A DNA stretch of 64,000 bases, taken from assembly GCF_022267555.1 (NCBI RefSeq), contig NZ_CP073586.1:496001-560000 (forward strand). The letters run 5' to 3'. Source of the DNA: Proteiniphilum propionicum. Lineage in GTDB: Bacteria > Bacteroidota > Bacteroidia > Bacteroidales > Dysgonomonadaceae. The number at the start of each line of letters is the position of its first letter. The first letter of the stretch is position 1. Shown piece by piece: positions 10,658 through 18,638 of this stretch. Below the pieces are notes generated by a model. The model ran no database searches, was not told the origin of the DNA, and worked only from the letters and a program-made list of their open reading frames with translations. Made by a program: the position numbers and the translations under genes.

Positions 10658-10684
10658 TCGCGTTTATTCAAGAAAAGGATTTAT

Positions 10685-12385
10685 ATGCAGACAGATGCCA
10701 GGCATACACCTAACTACATTTTCGAAACCAGTTGGGAAGTATGCAACAAGGTAGGTGGTATCTACACCGTATTATCAACCCGGGCCAATACCCTTCAAAG
10801 TATCTATAAAGACAGAATATTCTTTATAGGCCCCGACATCTGGCTTGAAAAGGAGAGTCCATGGTTCAAGGAAGATCCGGCACTTTACGCATCATGGCGC
10901 GACTTTGCCTTGCACAATCAGCATCTCGAAATCAGAGCTGGCCGCTGGCTGGTGCCGGGAGAGCCTATTGTTTTTCTGGTGAAATTCAAACCATTCTTTG
11001 AGAAGCAGAACGATATCTACACAAAGATGTGGCTTGATTATGGGGTGGACTCGATAGCTGCATACGGCGACTATCATGAATCAGCAATATTTGCATACTC
11101 CACGGGACTTGTTATCGAGAGTTTTTATCGTTTCCACCATCTCGAGGCCGACAACGTAATCGCCCATTTCAACGAATGGATGCTTGGCACCGGCGCACTC
11201 TATATTAAAAAGTACGTACCCAAGATTGCCACCATCTTCACCACTCACGCCACCTCGTTAGGCCGCTCAATAGCCGGCAACAATCTTCCTCTGTATAATC
11301 ATTTAAAAGGATACAACGGCGATCAGATGGCACGCCAGCTTAATATGGCTGCCAAACACTCTTTAGAGAAAAAAGCTGCTCTAAACGTCGATTGTTTCAC
11401 CACTGTGAGCGAGATAACAGCTTCAGAATGTGCCCAGTTCCTTAATCGCCACCCCGATGTTGTCACTCCCAACGGATTTGAGAAAGATTTCATTCCAAAA
11501 GGAATTACCTACGACCATGCACGTAAAAAGGGTAGAAAAGTATTAATGAACGTAGCGGAGAAGACTCTCGGGCACGCAATCCACAGAGATGCGTTACTTA
11601 TAGGCATCAGTGGAAGATATGAATATAAAAACAAGGGAATAGATGTTTTTATTGATGCGATGAACCTGCTAAGGAAAATGCCGCAGCTGACAAAAGATGT
11701 AATTGCTTTCATCATGGTCCCCGGTTGGATTAGTGGGCCGCGTAAAGACCTGCAGGCACTCCTTTTGGAAGACAATACACCACCTGAAAAGAATGACTCA
11801 TCGCAGGGTTGCCCTTATGTTACTCACCAGCTTGTTGACCCGCAACACGACATTGTAATGAGCCGTCTGAGGCATCTTGGTATCTGTAATTCTCCCAATG
11901 ACAGGGTAAAAATTATCTTTGTTCCCTCATATTTAAATGGCGACGATGGAATTTTCAATCTTCCCTATTACGATCTTCTTATAGGCCTCGACATGTCGGT
12001 GTTCCCTTCATACTACGAGCCTTGGGGATATACCCCGCACGAGAGTGTGGCCTTCTCCATCCCCACCATCACCACTTCACTTTCAGGATTCGGGGTGTGG
12101 GCCAAAAAGAGGAGTGATAAAAAAAATGGGCTTGACGATGGAATTCAGGTGATTTACCGCAACGATGAAAATTACATGGATGTTGCCGAGGAGATTGCCG
12201 GTCTCATAAGCGATTTTTCGCTGAAGAGCAGCGAACAGGTAAAGATGCTTAAACACAGTGCCTCCACACTATCAGACAAAGCCGACTGGCCACATTTCAT
12301 CTCTTTCTACCAGGAAGCCTACAGCAAAGCTTTGCACAACTCGTTCATCAGATTGTCAAAACCGTATAAACTTAAAGCAGATTAG
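10685..12385 (+). CDS. Glycogen synthase, GT3 (eukaryote-like) family
   Basis: Makes alpha-1,4-glucan from a nucleotide sugar. Residues 14-29 (ETSWEVCNKVGGIYTV) hold the donor-binding KVGG loop, TTHATSLGRSIAG follows in the middle, and PSYYEPWGYTPHESVAF near the C-terminus carries the two acidic residues of the GT3/GT5 retaining mechanism. The pattern matches GYS-type GT3 enzymes rather than bacterial GlgA (GT5), as is usual in Bacteroidetes. ATG 10685 is chosen because AAAGGA precedes it and the promoter lies at 10650; this gives 566 residues. The next gene, 167 nt on, degrades the product, so the pair controls glycogen turnover. Confidence 0.9.
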   Translation: MQTDARHTPNYIFETSWEVCNKVGGIYTVLSTRANTLQSIYKDRIFFIGPDIWLEKESPWFKEDPALYASWRDFALHNQHLEIRAGRWLVPGEPIVFLVKFKPFFEKQNDIYTKMWLDYGVDSIAAYGDYHESAIFAYSTGLVIESFYRFHHLEADNVIAHFNEWMLGTGALYIKKYVPKIATIFTTHATSLGRSIAGNNLPLYNHLKGYNGDQMARQLNMAAKHSLEKKAALNVDCFTTVSEITASECAQFLNRHPDVVTPNGFEKDFIPKGITYDHARKKGRKVLMNVAEKTLGHAIHRDALLIGISGRYEYKNKGIDVFIDAMNLLRKMPQLTKDVIAFIMVPGWISGPRKDLQALLLEDNTPPEKNDSSQGCPYVTHQLVDPQHDIVMSRLRHLGICNSPNDRVKIIFVPSYLNGDDGIFNLPYYDLLIGLDMSVFPSYYEPWGYTPHESVAFSIPTITTSLSGFGVWAKKRSDKKNGLDDGIQVIYRNDENYMDVAEEIAGLISDFSLKSSEQVKMLKHSASTLSDKADWPHFISFYQEAYSKALHNSFIRLSKPYKLKAD

Positions 12386-12552
12386 AAACATAACGTTTGC
12401 AGCAGCATCTAATGGTGTTTAACAATGTTTTTTAGGCTATTAACATTAAAATCATTATAATTGCATCTGTATCGTTCAAAATCTTGACATGGTAATGTTT
12501 TCTACTCTACCAAATAAAATCAACCTATAATAATTAAGTAAAACTAACAACA

Positions 12553-15117
12553 ATGATTATTCAGTCAAGTTATTCAAATACACCCGTATGGAAAGATATT
12601 CATGTTCATTCAGAATTACCTGCCCAGTTGCGGCCGCTAAAAGAGATTACACAAAACCTATGGTGGGTATGGAATGAGGAGGTAAAAGCAATTTTAGAGA
12701 CCCTGGACCCCGACGAGTGGGAAAAAAGCGGCAAAAACCCGGTTGAGATGCTGCAGAATCTACAACCCAATATCACTGAGAATGTGGTAAATAATCATGA
12801 GCTCATGCGACGGATCCAGCATATTTACGACAACTTTAAAAACTATATGAGCATTCCACATGACAAGGAGCGCCCAAGTGTAGCCTACTTCAGTATGGAA
12901 TACGGGTTATCTCACGTATTGAAGATCTACTCGGGTGGCCTTGGCATTCTTGCAGGAGACTACCTGAAGGAGGCCAGTGACAGCAACGTTGACATGACTG
13001 CGGTAGGTTTTCTCTACCGTTACGGATACTTCACCCAGACTCTTTCTATTGACGGTCAACAGATAGCCAACTACGAACCTCAGAACTTCGGCAGCCTGCC
13101 CATAACACAGATGATGAATCCTGACGATACTCCAATGATTCTAACCGTACCCTTCCATGACCGCCTCATCTATTCTAACGTATGGAAGGTGGCCGTGGGG
13201 CGCATCAACCTTTATCTGATGGATACCGATATTGAGCAGAACAGCGATTACGACCGCTCCATCACCCACCAGCTGTATGGCGGTGACTGGGAGAACCGTA
13301 TGAAACAGGAATATTTACTGGGCATTGGCGGCATCCTTCTTTTAAAGAAGCTGGGCATCAAAAAGGATGTGTATCATATGAACGAGGGACATGCAGCCTT
13401 TATAAATGTGCAGCGTCTGCGCGACTACGTGGTTGAAGAGAAGCTTTCGTTCCGCGAAGCCCTGGAGGTTGTTCGTGCCTCATCGCTATATACGGTTCAC
13501 ACCCCGGTACCTGCAGGTCACGACTATTTTGATGAATCGCTCATAGCCAAATACATGACACCCATTGTTCAAAAGATGGGTATTCCCTGGCAGCAGTTCA
13601 TGGACATGGGGCGTGCCAATCCAGGCACAAACGAAAAATTCTCCATGAGTGTGTTCGCCCTGAATACTGCACAAGAGACAAACGGTGTGAGCAAACTGCA
13701 CGGTGCCGTATCCCAAAAAATGTTCCAGCCGGTCTGGAAAGGCTACTTCCCCAAAGAGCTGCATGTAGGCTATGTGACCAACGGCGTGCACCTGCCAAGT
13801 TGGGCTACATCTTCGGTAAAGGCGCTTTACGAAAAGTATTTCGGCGATTCGTTCTTTAATGATCAGTCGAATCCCGAAATATGGAAAAAGATTTACGATG
13901 TGAGTGATAATGAACTGTGGGCTCTCCGCATGCATCTGAAGAAGAAGCTAGTTGACTATATCCGGATTGAGTTTACCGAAGGATGGCTAAAGAACCAGGC
14001 CGATCCTTCCAGGATCATGAGCATGCTAGAAGAGGTGAATCCCAACGCTCTGCTAATTGGTTTCTCACGCAGGTTTGCCACCTACAAACGGGCACATCTG
14101 CTTTTCACCGATTTAGAAAGGTTGTCCAGAATTGTCAACAATCCCAAATACCCGGTTCAGTTTATTTTTGCCGGTAAGGCACATCCTGCCGATGGCGGCG
14201 GACAAGGGCTTATCAAGCAGATTGTTGAAATTTCGCGTCGTCCCGAGTTCCTTGGCAAGATCATCTTCTTAGAGAATTATGATATGCGCCTTGCCAAGAG
14301 ATTGGTTTCAGGCGTGGACATCTGGCTTAACACCCCTACCCGTGCACAGGAAGCATCGGGCACATCGGGCGAGAAGGCCGAGATGAATGGTGTTCTCAAC
14401 CTTTCCGTGTTAGACGGATGGTGGTACGAAGGATACAGGGAGGGCGCCGGCTGGGCATTAACCGAAAAAAGGACTTACGACAGCCAGTCTTTCCAGGATG
14501 AGCTTGATGCTTCTACCATCTATTCTATGCTTGAGAACGAAATCATACCGTTATATTACGCTCACAACAGCTATGGTTACTCTTACGAATGGATACAGTA
14601 CATCAAAAAATCAATGGCTGAGATTGCACCCAACTTCACCACAAAACGAATGATGGACGACTATTACAATCTTTTCTACAATAAGCTGGCAAAGCGTTCA
14701 CATATTCTCCAGGCTAACAATTACGCTAAAGCAAAAGAGATTGTAAAATGGAAGGAAGACACTGCATCGAAATGGGATAAATTCGAAGTAATCAGGCTTG
14801 AGTTCAATCCTAACCAGAAGGTAGATTTCGACAACAGCAACAAAGAGATTTACGGCCGTGTTGTCATCGACAAGAAAGATATGGCCTGCGATTTTGGTGT
14901 TGAGTGTGTAGTTGTTGACCACGACACAATGACAAAAGAACCGCAATTTATTGATTCGTACGAGTTTGAGCTTGTAAAGAAAGAAGGCACCCTGTTGTAT
15001 TTCGAAACAAGCAAGTCGCCCAACGATCCCGGAACACACCAGTATGGAATACGAATATTCCCTAAAAATCCCGATCTGCCCCACAGGATGGATTTTGCAT
15101 ATATGCGCTGGATATAA
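12553..15117 (+). CDS. glgP: Alpha-glucan (glycogen) phosphorylase, GT35
   Basis: PLP-dependent phosphorolysis of glycogen or maltodextrin to glucose-1-phosphate. The 854-residue protein starts with a DUF3417-type segment (LKEITQNLWWVWNEE), followed by the phosphorylase core with YFSMEYGLS and HMNEGHAAF. The cofactor Lys is K608 in GTSGEKAEMNG. About 120 C-terminal residues form a beta-rich appendage typical of the short bacterial/archaeal alpha-glucan phosphorylase class. A strong hairpin terminator follows at 15141-15170. Product G1P can feed glycolysis through the PPi-PFK encoded at 33.7 kb. Confidence 0.93.
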   Translation: MIIQSSYSNTPVWKDIHVHSELPAQLRPLKEITQNLWWVWNEEVKAILETLDPDEWEKSGKNPVEMLQNLQPNITENVVNNHELMRRIQHIYDNFKNYMSIPHDKERPSVAYFSMEYGLSHVLKIYSGGLGILAGDYLKEASDSNVDMTAVGFLYRYGYFTQTLSIDGQQIANYEPQNFGSLPITQMMNPDDTPMILTVPFHDRLIYSNVWKVAVGRINLYLMDTDIEQNSDYDRSITHQLYGGDWENRMKQEYLLGIGGILLLKKLGIKKDVYHMNEGHAAFINVQRLRDYVVEEKLSFREALEVVRASSLYTVHTPVPAGHDYFDESLIAKYMTPIVQKMGIPWQQFMDMGRANPGTNEKFSMSVFALNTAQETNGVSKLHGAVSQKMFQPVWKGYFPKELHVGYVTNGVHLPSWATSSVKALYEKYFGDSFFNDQSNPEIWKKIYDVSDNELWALRMHLKKKLVDYIRIEFTEGWLKNQADPSRIMSMLEEVNPNALLIGFSRRFATYKRAHLLFTDLERLSRIVNNPKYPVQFIFAGKAHPADGGGQGLIKQIVEISRRPEFLGKIIFLENYDMRLAKRLVSGVDIWLNTPTRAQEASGTSGEKAEMNGVLNLSVLDGWWYEGYREGAGWALTEKRTYDSQSFQDELDASTIYSMLENEIIPLYYAHNSYGYSYEWIQYIKKSMAEIAPNFTTKRMMDDYYNLFYNKLAKRSHILQANNYAKAKEIVKWKEDTASKWDKFEVIRLEFNPNQKVDFDNSNKEIYGRVVIDKKDMACDFGVECVVVDHDTMTKEPQFIDSYEFELVKKEGTLLYFETSKSPNDPGTHQYGIRIFPKNPDLPHRMDFAYMRWI

Positions 15118-15140
15118 TCCTTCAAGCAATCTGATATTGG

Positions 15141-15170
15141 AAAAAGCGCCCTCTCACGAGAGGCGCTTTT
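15141..15170. terminator. Terminator between glgP and the AraC-type gene
   Basis: AAAAGCGCC pairs with GGCGCTTTT, with four further inner pairs, one bulged C and a very short loop. T-runs on both strands suit a bidirectional terminator for the two convergent genes. Confidence 0.85.
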
Positions 15171-15254
15171 CAATTTCACCATACACAAGGAAATTTTTAA
15201 TCCAACCTATTTAATAGAGATTGTGTTAACAAATCTATTTGTAAAAAAGCAGAG

Positions 15255-15734
15255 TCAGATAGCGTTCGATAATCTGCTCTTGTGAGGTGATATTCCAAAT
15301 TTTTTACTGAATGCATTTACCAGGTGCGACACACTTTTAAAGTCATACATTTTTGAGATCTCTGTTATTGAGATATCAGAATTTTGTACCAATGAGTATA
15401 TTTCCTCCATTTTCCGGTCAATCATCCATTGATATGGAGTCTGATCGAAGCTCTTCTTGAAATGTCGGGTAAATGTCCTTAAACAGTCGTAATGACACAG
15501 GTTAGCCAGTTCTTTCACGTTTCTTGCCGATGAATAGTTCTTCAGAACGTTATTCTCGAAAATTTTCGATTTAGATGTTCGGGGAATCAGTTTAACAAGT
15601 ACTACTTCCTTATCGGGCATTGAGCTCACCTTACTTTTGAGCCCATCCGAGAATGTGAAAGTGCATGAAGCCACATCCGTAAGCAAATATTTACGAATAC
15701 CTCCCGATCTTTCTTTTCTGTTAATTGTTTCCAT
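15255..15734 (-). CDS. Short AraC-family transcriptional regulator
   Basis: 159 residues, of which roughly the last 95 form the double helix-turn-helix domain: first helix pair around VKELANLCHYDCLRTFTRHFKK, then ISITEISKMYDFKSVSHLVNAFSKKFG. The first ~60 residues are too short for a normal sensor domain, so the protein may be a constitutive or partner-dependent regulator. Its start overlaps the end of the upstream secreted-protein gene by 14 nt, so translation is probably coupled. Targets are unknown; its own operon is the simplest guess. Other AraC-like proteins of this reduced size occur in Bacteroidetes. Confidence 0.8.
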   Translation of the reverse strand: METINRKERSGGIRKYLLTDVASCTFTFSDGLKSKVSSMPDKEVVLVKLIPRTSKSKIFENNVLKNYSSARNVKELANLCHYDCLRTFTRHFKKSFDQTPYQWMIDRKMEEIYSLVQNSDISITEISKMYDFKSVSHLVNAFSKKFGISPHKSRLSNAI

Positions 15735-16146
15735 ACATTCCTTTCTTAAATGTTCCTGTAAATGTCTCGGTACCCAACATAATGCGAATGGTATACTTGT
15801 CTGCAGGAAGCCCGGACAGGCTTACAACGTCAAATCCCATATCATACACTTCAAAATAGTACTGTTTTGCACCTTTTGATCCAATTATTTCCACCCATGC
15901 TCCACCACGGTAGTTCTGTACTGAGATTGTGACAATATTCCTGGAGCTGTGAGCTTCCACTAAAACCGGTTCAGCAACAGTCATGCTCATCATAGTGCGA
16001 GAATTCGCAATCCGGGTTGTACCACCCTCTCTTCCTAATTCAATTCTATCTTCCAAATCATCCTTTACCTCATTTGTTATAGTTGAGGGCAACAGAAGTG
16101 CAATTGGCACAACAATCAAGAATAACGACAACATAGTTTTTTTCAT
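15721..16146 (-). CDS. Small secreted protein, DUF3244-like
   Basis: 141 residues with an N-terminal hydrophobic signal segment (residues about 4-21, MLSLFLIVVPIALLL), a polar linker, then a compact beta-rich domain (ISVQNYRGGAWVEIIG, LPADKYTIRIMLG) resembling the DUF3244 / secretion-tail-like domains common in Bacteroidetes. No lipobox Cys. Function unknown; export to periplasm or surface is likely. It lies directly before the AraC-type gene with a 14-nt overlap and after a 224-nt spacer containing direct repeats. It could be a sensor partner of that regulator, but that is only inferred from the overlap. Confidence 0.7.
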   Translation of the reverse strand: MKKTMLSLFLIVVPIALLLPSTITNEVKDDLEDRIELGREGGTTRIANSRTMMSMTVAEPVLVEAHSSRNIVTISVQNYRGGAWVEIIGSKGAKQYYFEVYDMGFDVVSLSGLPADKYTIRIMLGTETFTGTFKKGMYGNN

Positions 16147-16297
16147 ACTGCTATTATTTTTTTGTTTTAGGTGAATATAACTAAAAATAATTATTTTGTA
16201 ATGTTAAATATTTTTCATGCGCGTTTCAAAACGTTTTTCAAATTATATAATTACGACACAAAGTAATACAGTAATGACATATAAGTCAATACCCCGA

Positions 16298-16369
16298 TGC
16301 AACTTTAACGGCACCAGCAGGCATATCTGCCTAATTATATGAGTGTTACCCTGTGCGACTTTAACGGTA
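16298..16369. repeat. Pair of imperfect 16-bp direct repeats around a small hairpin
   Basis: TGCAACTTTAACGGCA (16298-16313) and TGCGACTTTAACGGTA (16354-16369) agree at 14 of 16 positions, spaced 56 bp start to start. Between them is a 5-bp stem AGGCA/TGCCT at 16319-16332. The block lies between the TPR regulator stop and the DUF3244-like gene start, so it is a candidate operator. Confidence 0.6.
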
Positions 16370-16370
16370 A

Positions 16371-18044
16371 TTAATCAAAAAAAGGAGAGGTTTCGAGTCC
16401 TTTTTCAGACATTTTTTTCTTGAGTTGCGATTTTCTTACACGAATACTTTCCACGGTAGTGTTCATAAAAGTGGCCAGCTGCCTGTTATCGGCATTGCAC
16501 GCCAACAGCATCAGCAACATTTTCTCATTTGCATTAAAGTCACATTGCTCGTTCTTCAACTTTGTATAAGAGTAGAATGTTTCATCGTCGGGTGACAGCG
16601 TGTTGGTAATATCTCTGAGATCTGTATCAGTTTTTTTCAGAATATTCTCCATCGCTTTATACACATTCGGATGAGAAGAGATATACCGTTGCGTAAGCAT
16701 CTCAAATTCTCCCTGCAGGAACGTGAGCCGGTCAGAGATATTGCTATAAAGCTGCAGCAACCACTTTCTCTTTCGTGCCTCATCCATCATTATTTTTGCC
16801 TGCAACTCCTGCTGTTGCATCTTGTATTCTGCGTTCATCAGCTTTAGCCGGGCCATTCTTCTCAATCGCAGAGCGTTCATTGCAATAACTATAACCACTA
16901 TAACCAGTATCAGTGCTCCAATAACAATTCTCAGGTTCTGCTGATGAGTTCTCAACACCTCGTTCTCCGCTTCCGTGAGATCATATTTTTTCTCCAACTC
17001 TGCAATCTGAGTATCCAGCCTGTCCCTAACTGAGTTCTTATATAGATCTGAAGCCTCTCTCCGGTATCTGTTTGCCATTTCAAAATTACCCTGTTTCTCT
17101 GCTATGTTTGCAACATTTTGATAATAGAGATGATTCTGCCTATAGGAGATATCTTCAATACAGCCTATAGCTATCTGCGCATAAAGCATAGCACTGTCCA
17201 ACTGTTCAAGACCCACATAAATGTTGGAAATATTGTAATTTACCCTCGACATCTCTATTTTTTCATCTTGAATCCTGAACAAAAGCAATTTAGCTTTTTC
17301 TCTCTCCAATGCTTTTTCCGGTTCACCAATAATATCGTGATATATTGACTGTGCATTCAAGATAAAATATTCTTTTCCCGGGAGTTTGTCATAAAAAGTT
17401 GAGATAGTATCAAGATACAACTTTCCCTTTACAAAATCTTTCTGCTGCATCTCGTTCCAATATAGAGCCAGATACGTATCGAACAAATGTATTGAATCTC
17501 TCTCTTTACGGGCATATTTTAAGGTTTTATTAAAATAATCATTGGCCAGCTTATAATTTCTGTTATTGTAGTGAATATTTCCCAGAAAATAGTTTATTAG
17601 ATACCCTAATGACGGGTCGGGCACATATGAAGACGCATAGAGCTTATCCGCCTCTTTGAGCGGGTCGTAAACGGTACTGTCTTTCACTCCCATCCTTGTG
17701 CGCACTATCCCCTGATAAGCAAGCGCACGAATATAATTCCTGTTTTTCGGATTATGTATCCTGTAATAATCACTGACAGCGTTAATCAGTGAATCGCTAG
17801 TGAAATTAACGTACGTCTTGTCGTCAGAGATCACCTTCAAAAGCTCATAATAAGCTCTGTTGGAACGGGAAAGGGTTGACGGATTAAGCAATTTCAAACT
17901 ATCGGCAACCTGTTTCGGATATCTGTCCACCATGCTATCCCATTGCTTTAACCGATCTAAAGCAACCGAATCACTCCTTTTGCTACATGAGCTGTATGCA
18001 AAAAAAGAAACCAAAAACAGCAAAAAAACAGAAATACGCGACAT
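16371..18044 (-). CDS. Membrane-spanning TPR protein with C-terminal HTH (one-component regulator)
   Basis: 557 residues. A signal segment ends in a lipobox-like YSSC (Cys20). Residues ~55-340 are helical TPR-like repeats, followed by a coiled coil, one transmembrane segment at 372-391 (IVIGALILVIVVIVIAM), a second coiled coil, and a LuxR/GerE-like helix-turn-helix at about 505-545 (NRQLATFMNTTVESIRVRKSQLKKK). The TPR region should lie in the periplasm and the HTH in the cytoplasm, so an external or envelope signal may be passed straight to DNA. This architecture is recurrent in Bacteroidetes (TPR regulators, DUF6377-like). Target genes are unknown; the sus operon upstream and the repeats downstream are candidates. 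Confidence 0.78.
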   Translation of the reverse strand: MSRISVFLLFLVSFFAYSSCSKRSDSVALDRLKQWDSMVDRYPKQVADSLKLLNPSTLSRSNRAYYELLKVISDDKTYVNFTSDSLINAVSDYYRIHNPKNRNYIRALAYQGIVRTRMGVKDSTVYDPLKEADKLYASSYVPDPSLGYLINYFLGNIHYNNRNYKLANDYFNKTLKYARKERDSIHLFDTYLALYWNEMQQKDFVKGKLYLDTISTFYDKLPGKEYFILNAQSIYHDIIGEPEKALEREKAKLLLFRIQDEKIEMSRVNYNISNIYVGLEQLDSAMLYAQIAIGCIEDISYRQNHLYYQNVANIAEKQGNFEMANRYRREASDLYKNSVRDRLDTQIAELEKKYDLTEAENEVLRTHQQNLRIVIGALILVIVVIVIAMNALRLRRMARLKLMNAEYKMQQQELQAKIMMDEARKRKWLLQLYSNISDRLTFLQGEFEMLTQRYISSHPNVYKAMENILKKTDTDLRDITNTLSPDDETFYSYTKLKNEQCDFNANEKMLLMLLACNADNRQLATFMNTTVESIRVRKSQLKKKMSEKGLETSPFFD

Positions 18045-18070
18045 AAATAGAAAAGAAACTATAAAAATTA

Positions 18071-18078
18071 CAAATATA
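18071..18078 (-). promoter_or_regulatory. -7 promoter element for the TPR regulator
   Basis: Reads TATATTTG on the minus strand, matching TAnnTTTG, 26 nt before the start codon. The AT-rich context makes chance occurrence possible. Confidence 0.4.
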
Positions 18079-18292
18079 GTGGTTTTTTATATCTATAGCG
18101 AATAGTTTTTCACGTATTAGCTCTTTTGTTTTGTGTTATATATCACATATCAGCAAGGTGTGATTATTAGAAAGTAATTAAAGTCAGTTGTGGAAAATGA
18201 AAGGTATTCATTTTACTAATTGGCCCCGGAACTGGAGAAAACCCAAATTACGTCTTAAAAAGGTGCTGGAGCTATATAAGAAGGTATAAAAA

Positions 18293-18397
18293 ATATTCAT
18301 CACGCAATGAACACCCTTGCTCTTGGCTATACACTTCCTGCTATCGGGCGTGTTACGGACTTACACCGATTAGAGAATGTTCGTGTTGAGCGAGCCC
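18293..18397 (-). mobile_element. Group II intron relic (5' domain I fragment)
   Basis: On the minus strand this stretch matches, from memory of bacterial group II introns, the first ~100 nt of the ribozyme: a UUCUCUAAUCGGUGUAAGUCC segment, then CCCGAUAGCAGGAAGUG, then GCCAAGAGCAAGGGUGUUCAU. The usual continuation (CUGAAGGAAGC) is missing: the match decays into AT-rich sequence at 18293. No domain V or intron-encoded reverse transcriptase is present, so it is a dead fragment left by deletion. Confidence 0.7.
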
Positions 18398-18403
18398 CAA
18401 AAC

Positions 18404-18438
18404 AAAGAGGGTAGAATCCATATGAATCACCCTCTTTT
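18404..18438. terminator. Terminator-like hairpin
   Basis: AAAGAGGGT pairs with ACCCTCTTT around a 16-nt loop that itself contains an imperfect dyad centred on CATATG. T-runs flank it. No gene ends next to it, so it may belong to the lost element beside it. Confidence 0.5.
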
Positions 18439-18493
18439 CGCACTTAAAATCAATTTATCAATTCAGCGATGATAAAATCATTTAGAAATATTA

Positions 18494-18628
18494 TATCAAT
18501 ACTTCGGTAAGTTTTTAAGATGATTTCTGTAATGTCATGAATATCAATAGAATACAGAGCCTGCAAAAAACGCAGCACAACGTATTGATTACCAGCCTCT
18601 TAATTGAATATCTACCGAAGTATTGATA
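18494..18628. repeat. 135-bp element bounded by 16-bp perfect inverted repeats
   Basis: TATCAATACTTCGGTA at 18494-18509 is exactly complementary to TACCGAAGTATTGATA at 18613-18628, with 103 bp between. The right arm ends 10 bp from the stop codon of the lipoprotein gene. It resembles a MITE or a solo pair of transposon ends, or less likely a long 3' UTR stem. No transposase is encoded. Confidence 0.6.
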
Positions 18629-18638
18629 ATATATAACT

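Larger units (their letters stand above)
18079..18638. other. Non-coding region with mobile-element debris
   Basis: No supportable gene in about 560 bp. It contains a group II intron relic at 18293-18397, a terminator-like hairpin at 18404-18438 and a 135-bp element bounded by 16-bp inverted repeats at 18494-18628. A 30-codon frame at 18197-18289 is not convincing. Confidence 0.7.

Noticed and set aside
10604-10684. Longer start for glycogen synthase
   Set aside because: It would begin upstream of the predicted promoter and overlap the mfd start. The start at 10685 has a ribosome-binding-like AAAGGA and the usual family N-terminus.
13486-13935. 149-codon - strand frame antisense to glgP
   Set aside because: Lies within conserved phosphorylase sequence and starts and stops without any signals.
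18197-18289. 30-codon + strand frame encoding NWRKPKLRLKK, slightly like the C-terminal part of group II intron maturases
   Set aside because: Too short, opposite in orientation to the intron relic beside it, and the similarity is only a few basic residues. It was not annotated.
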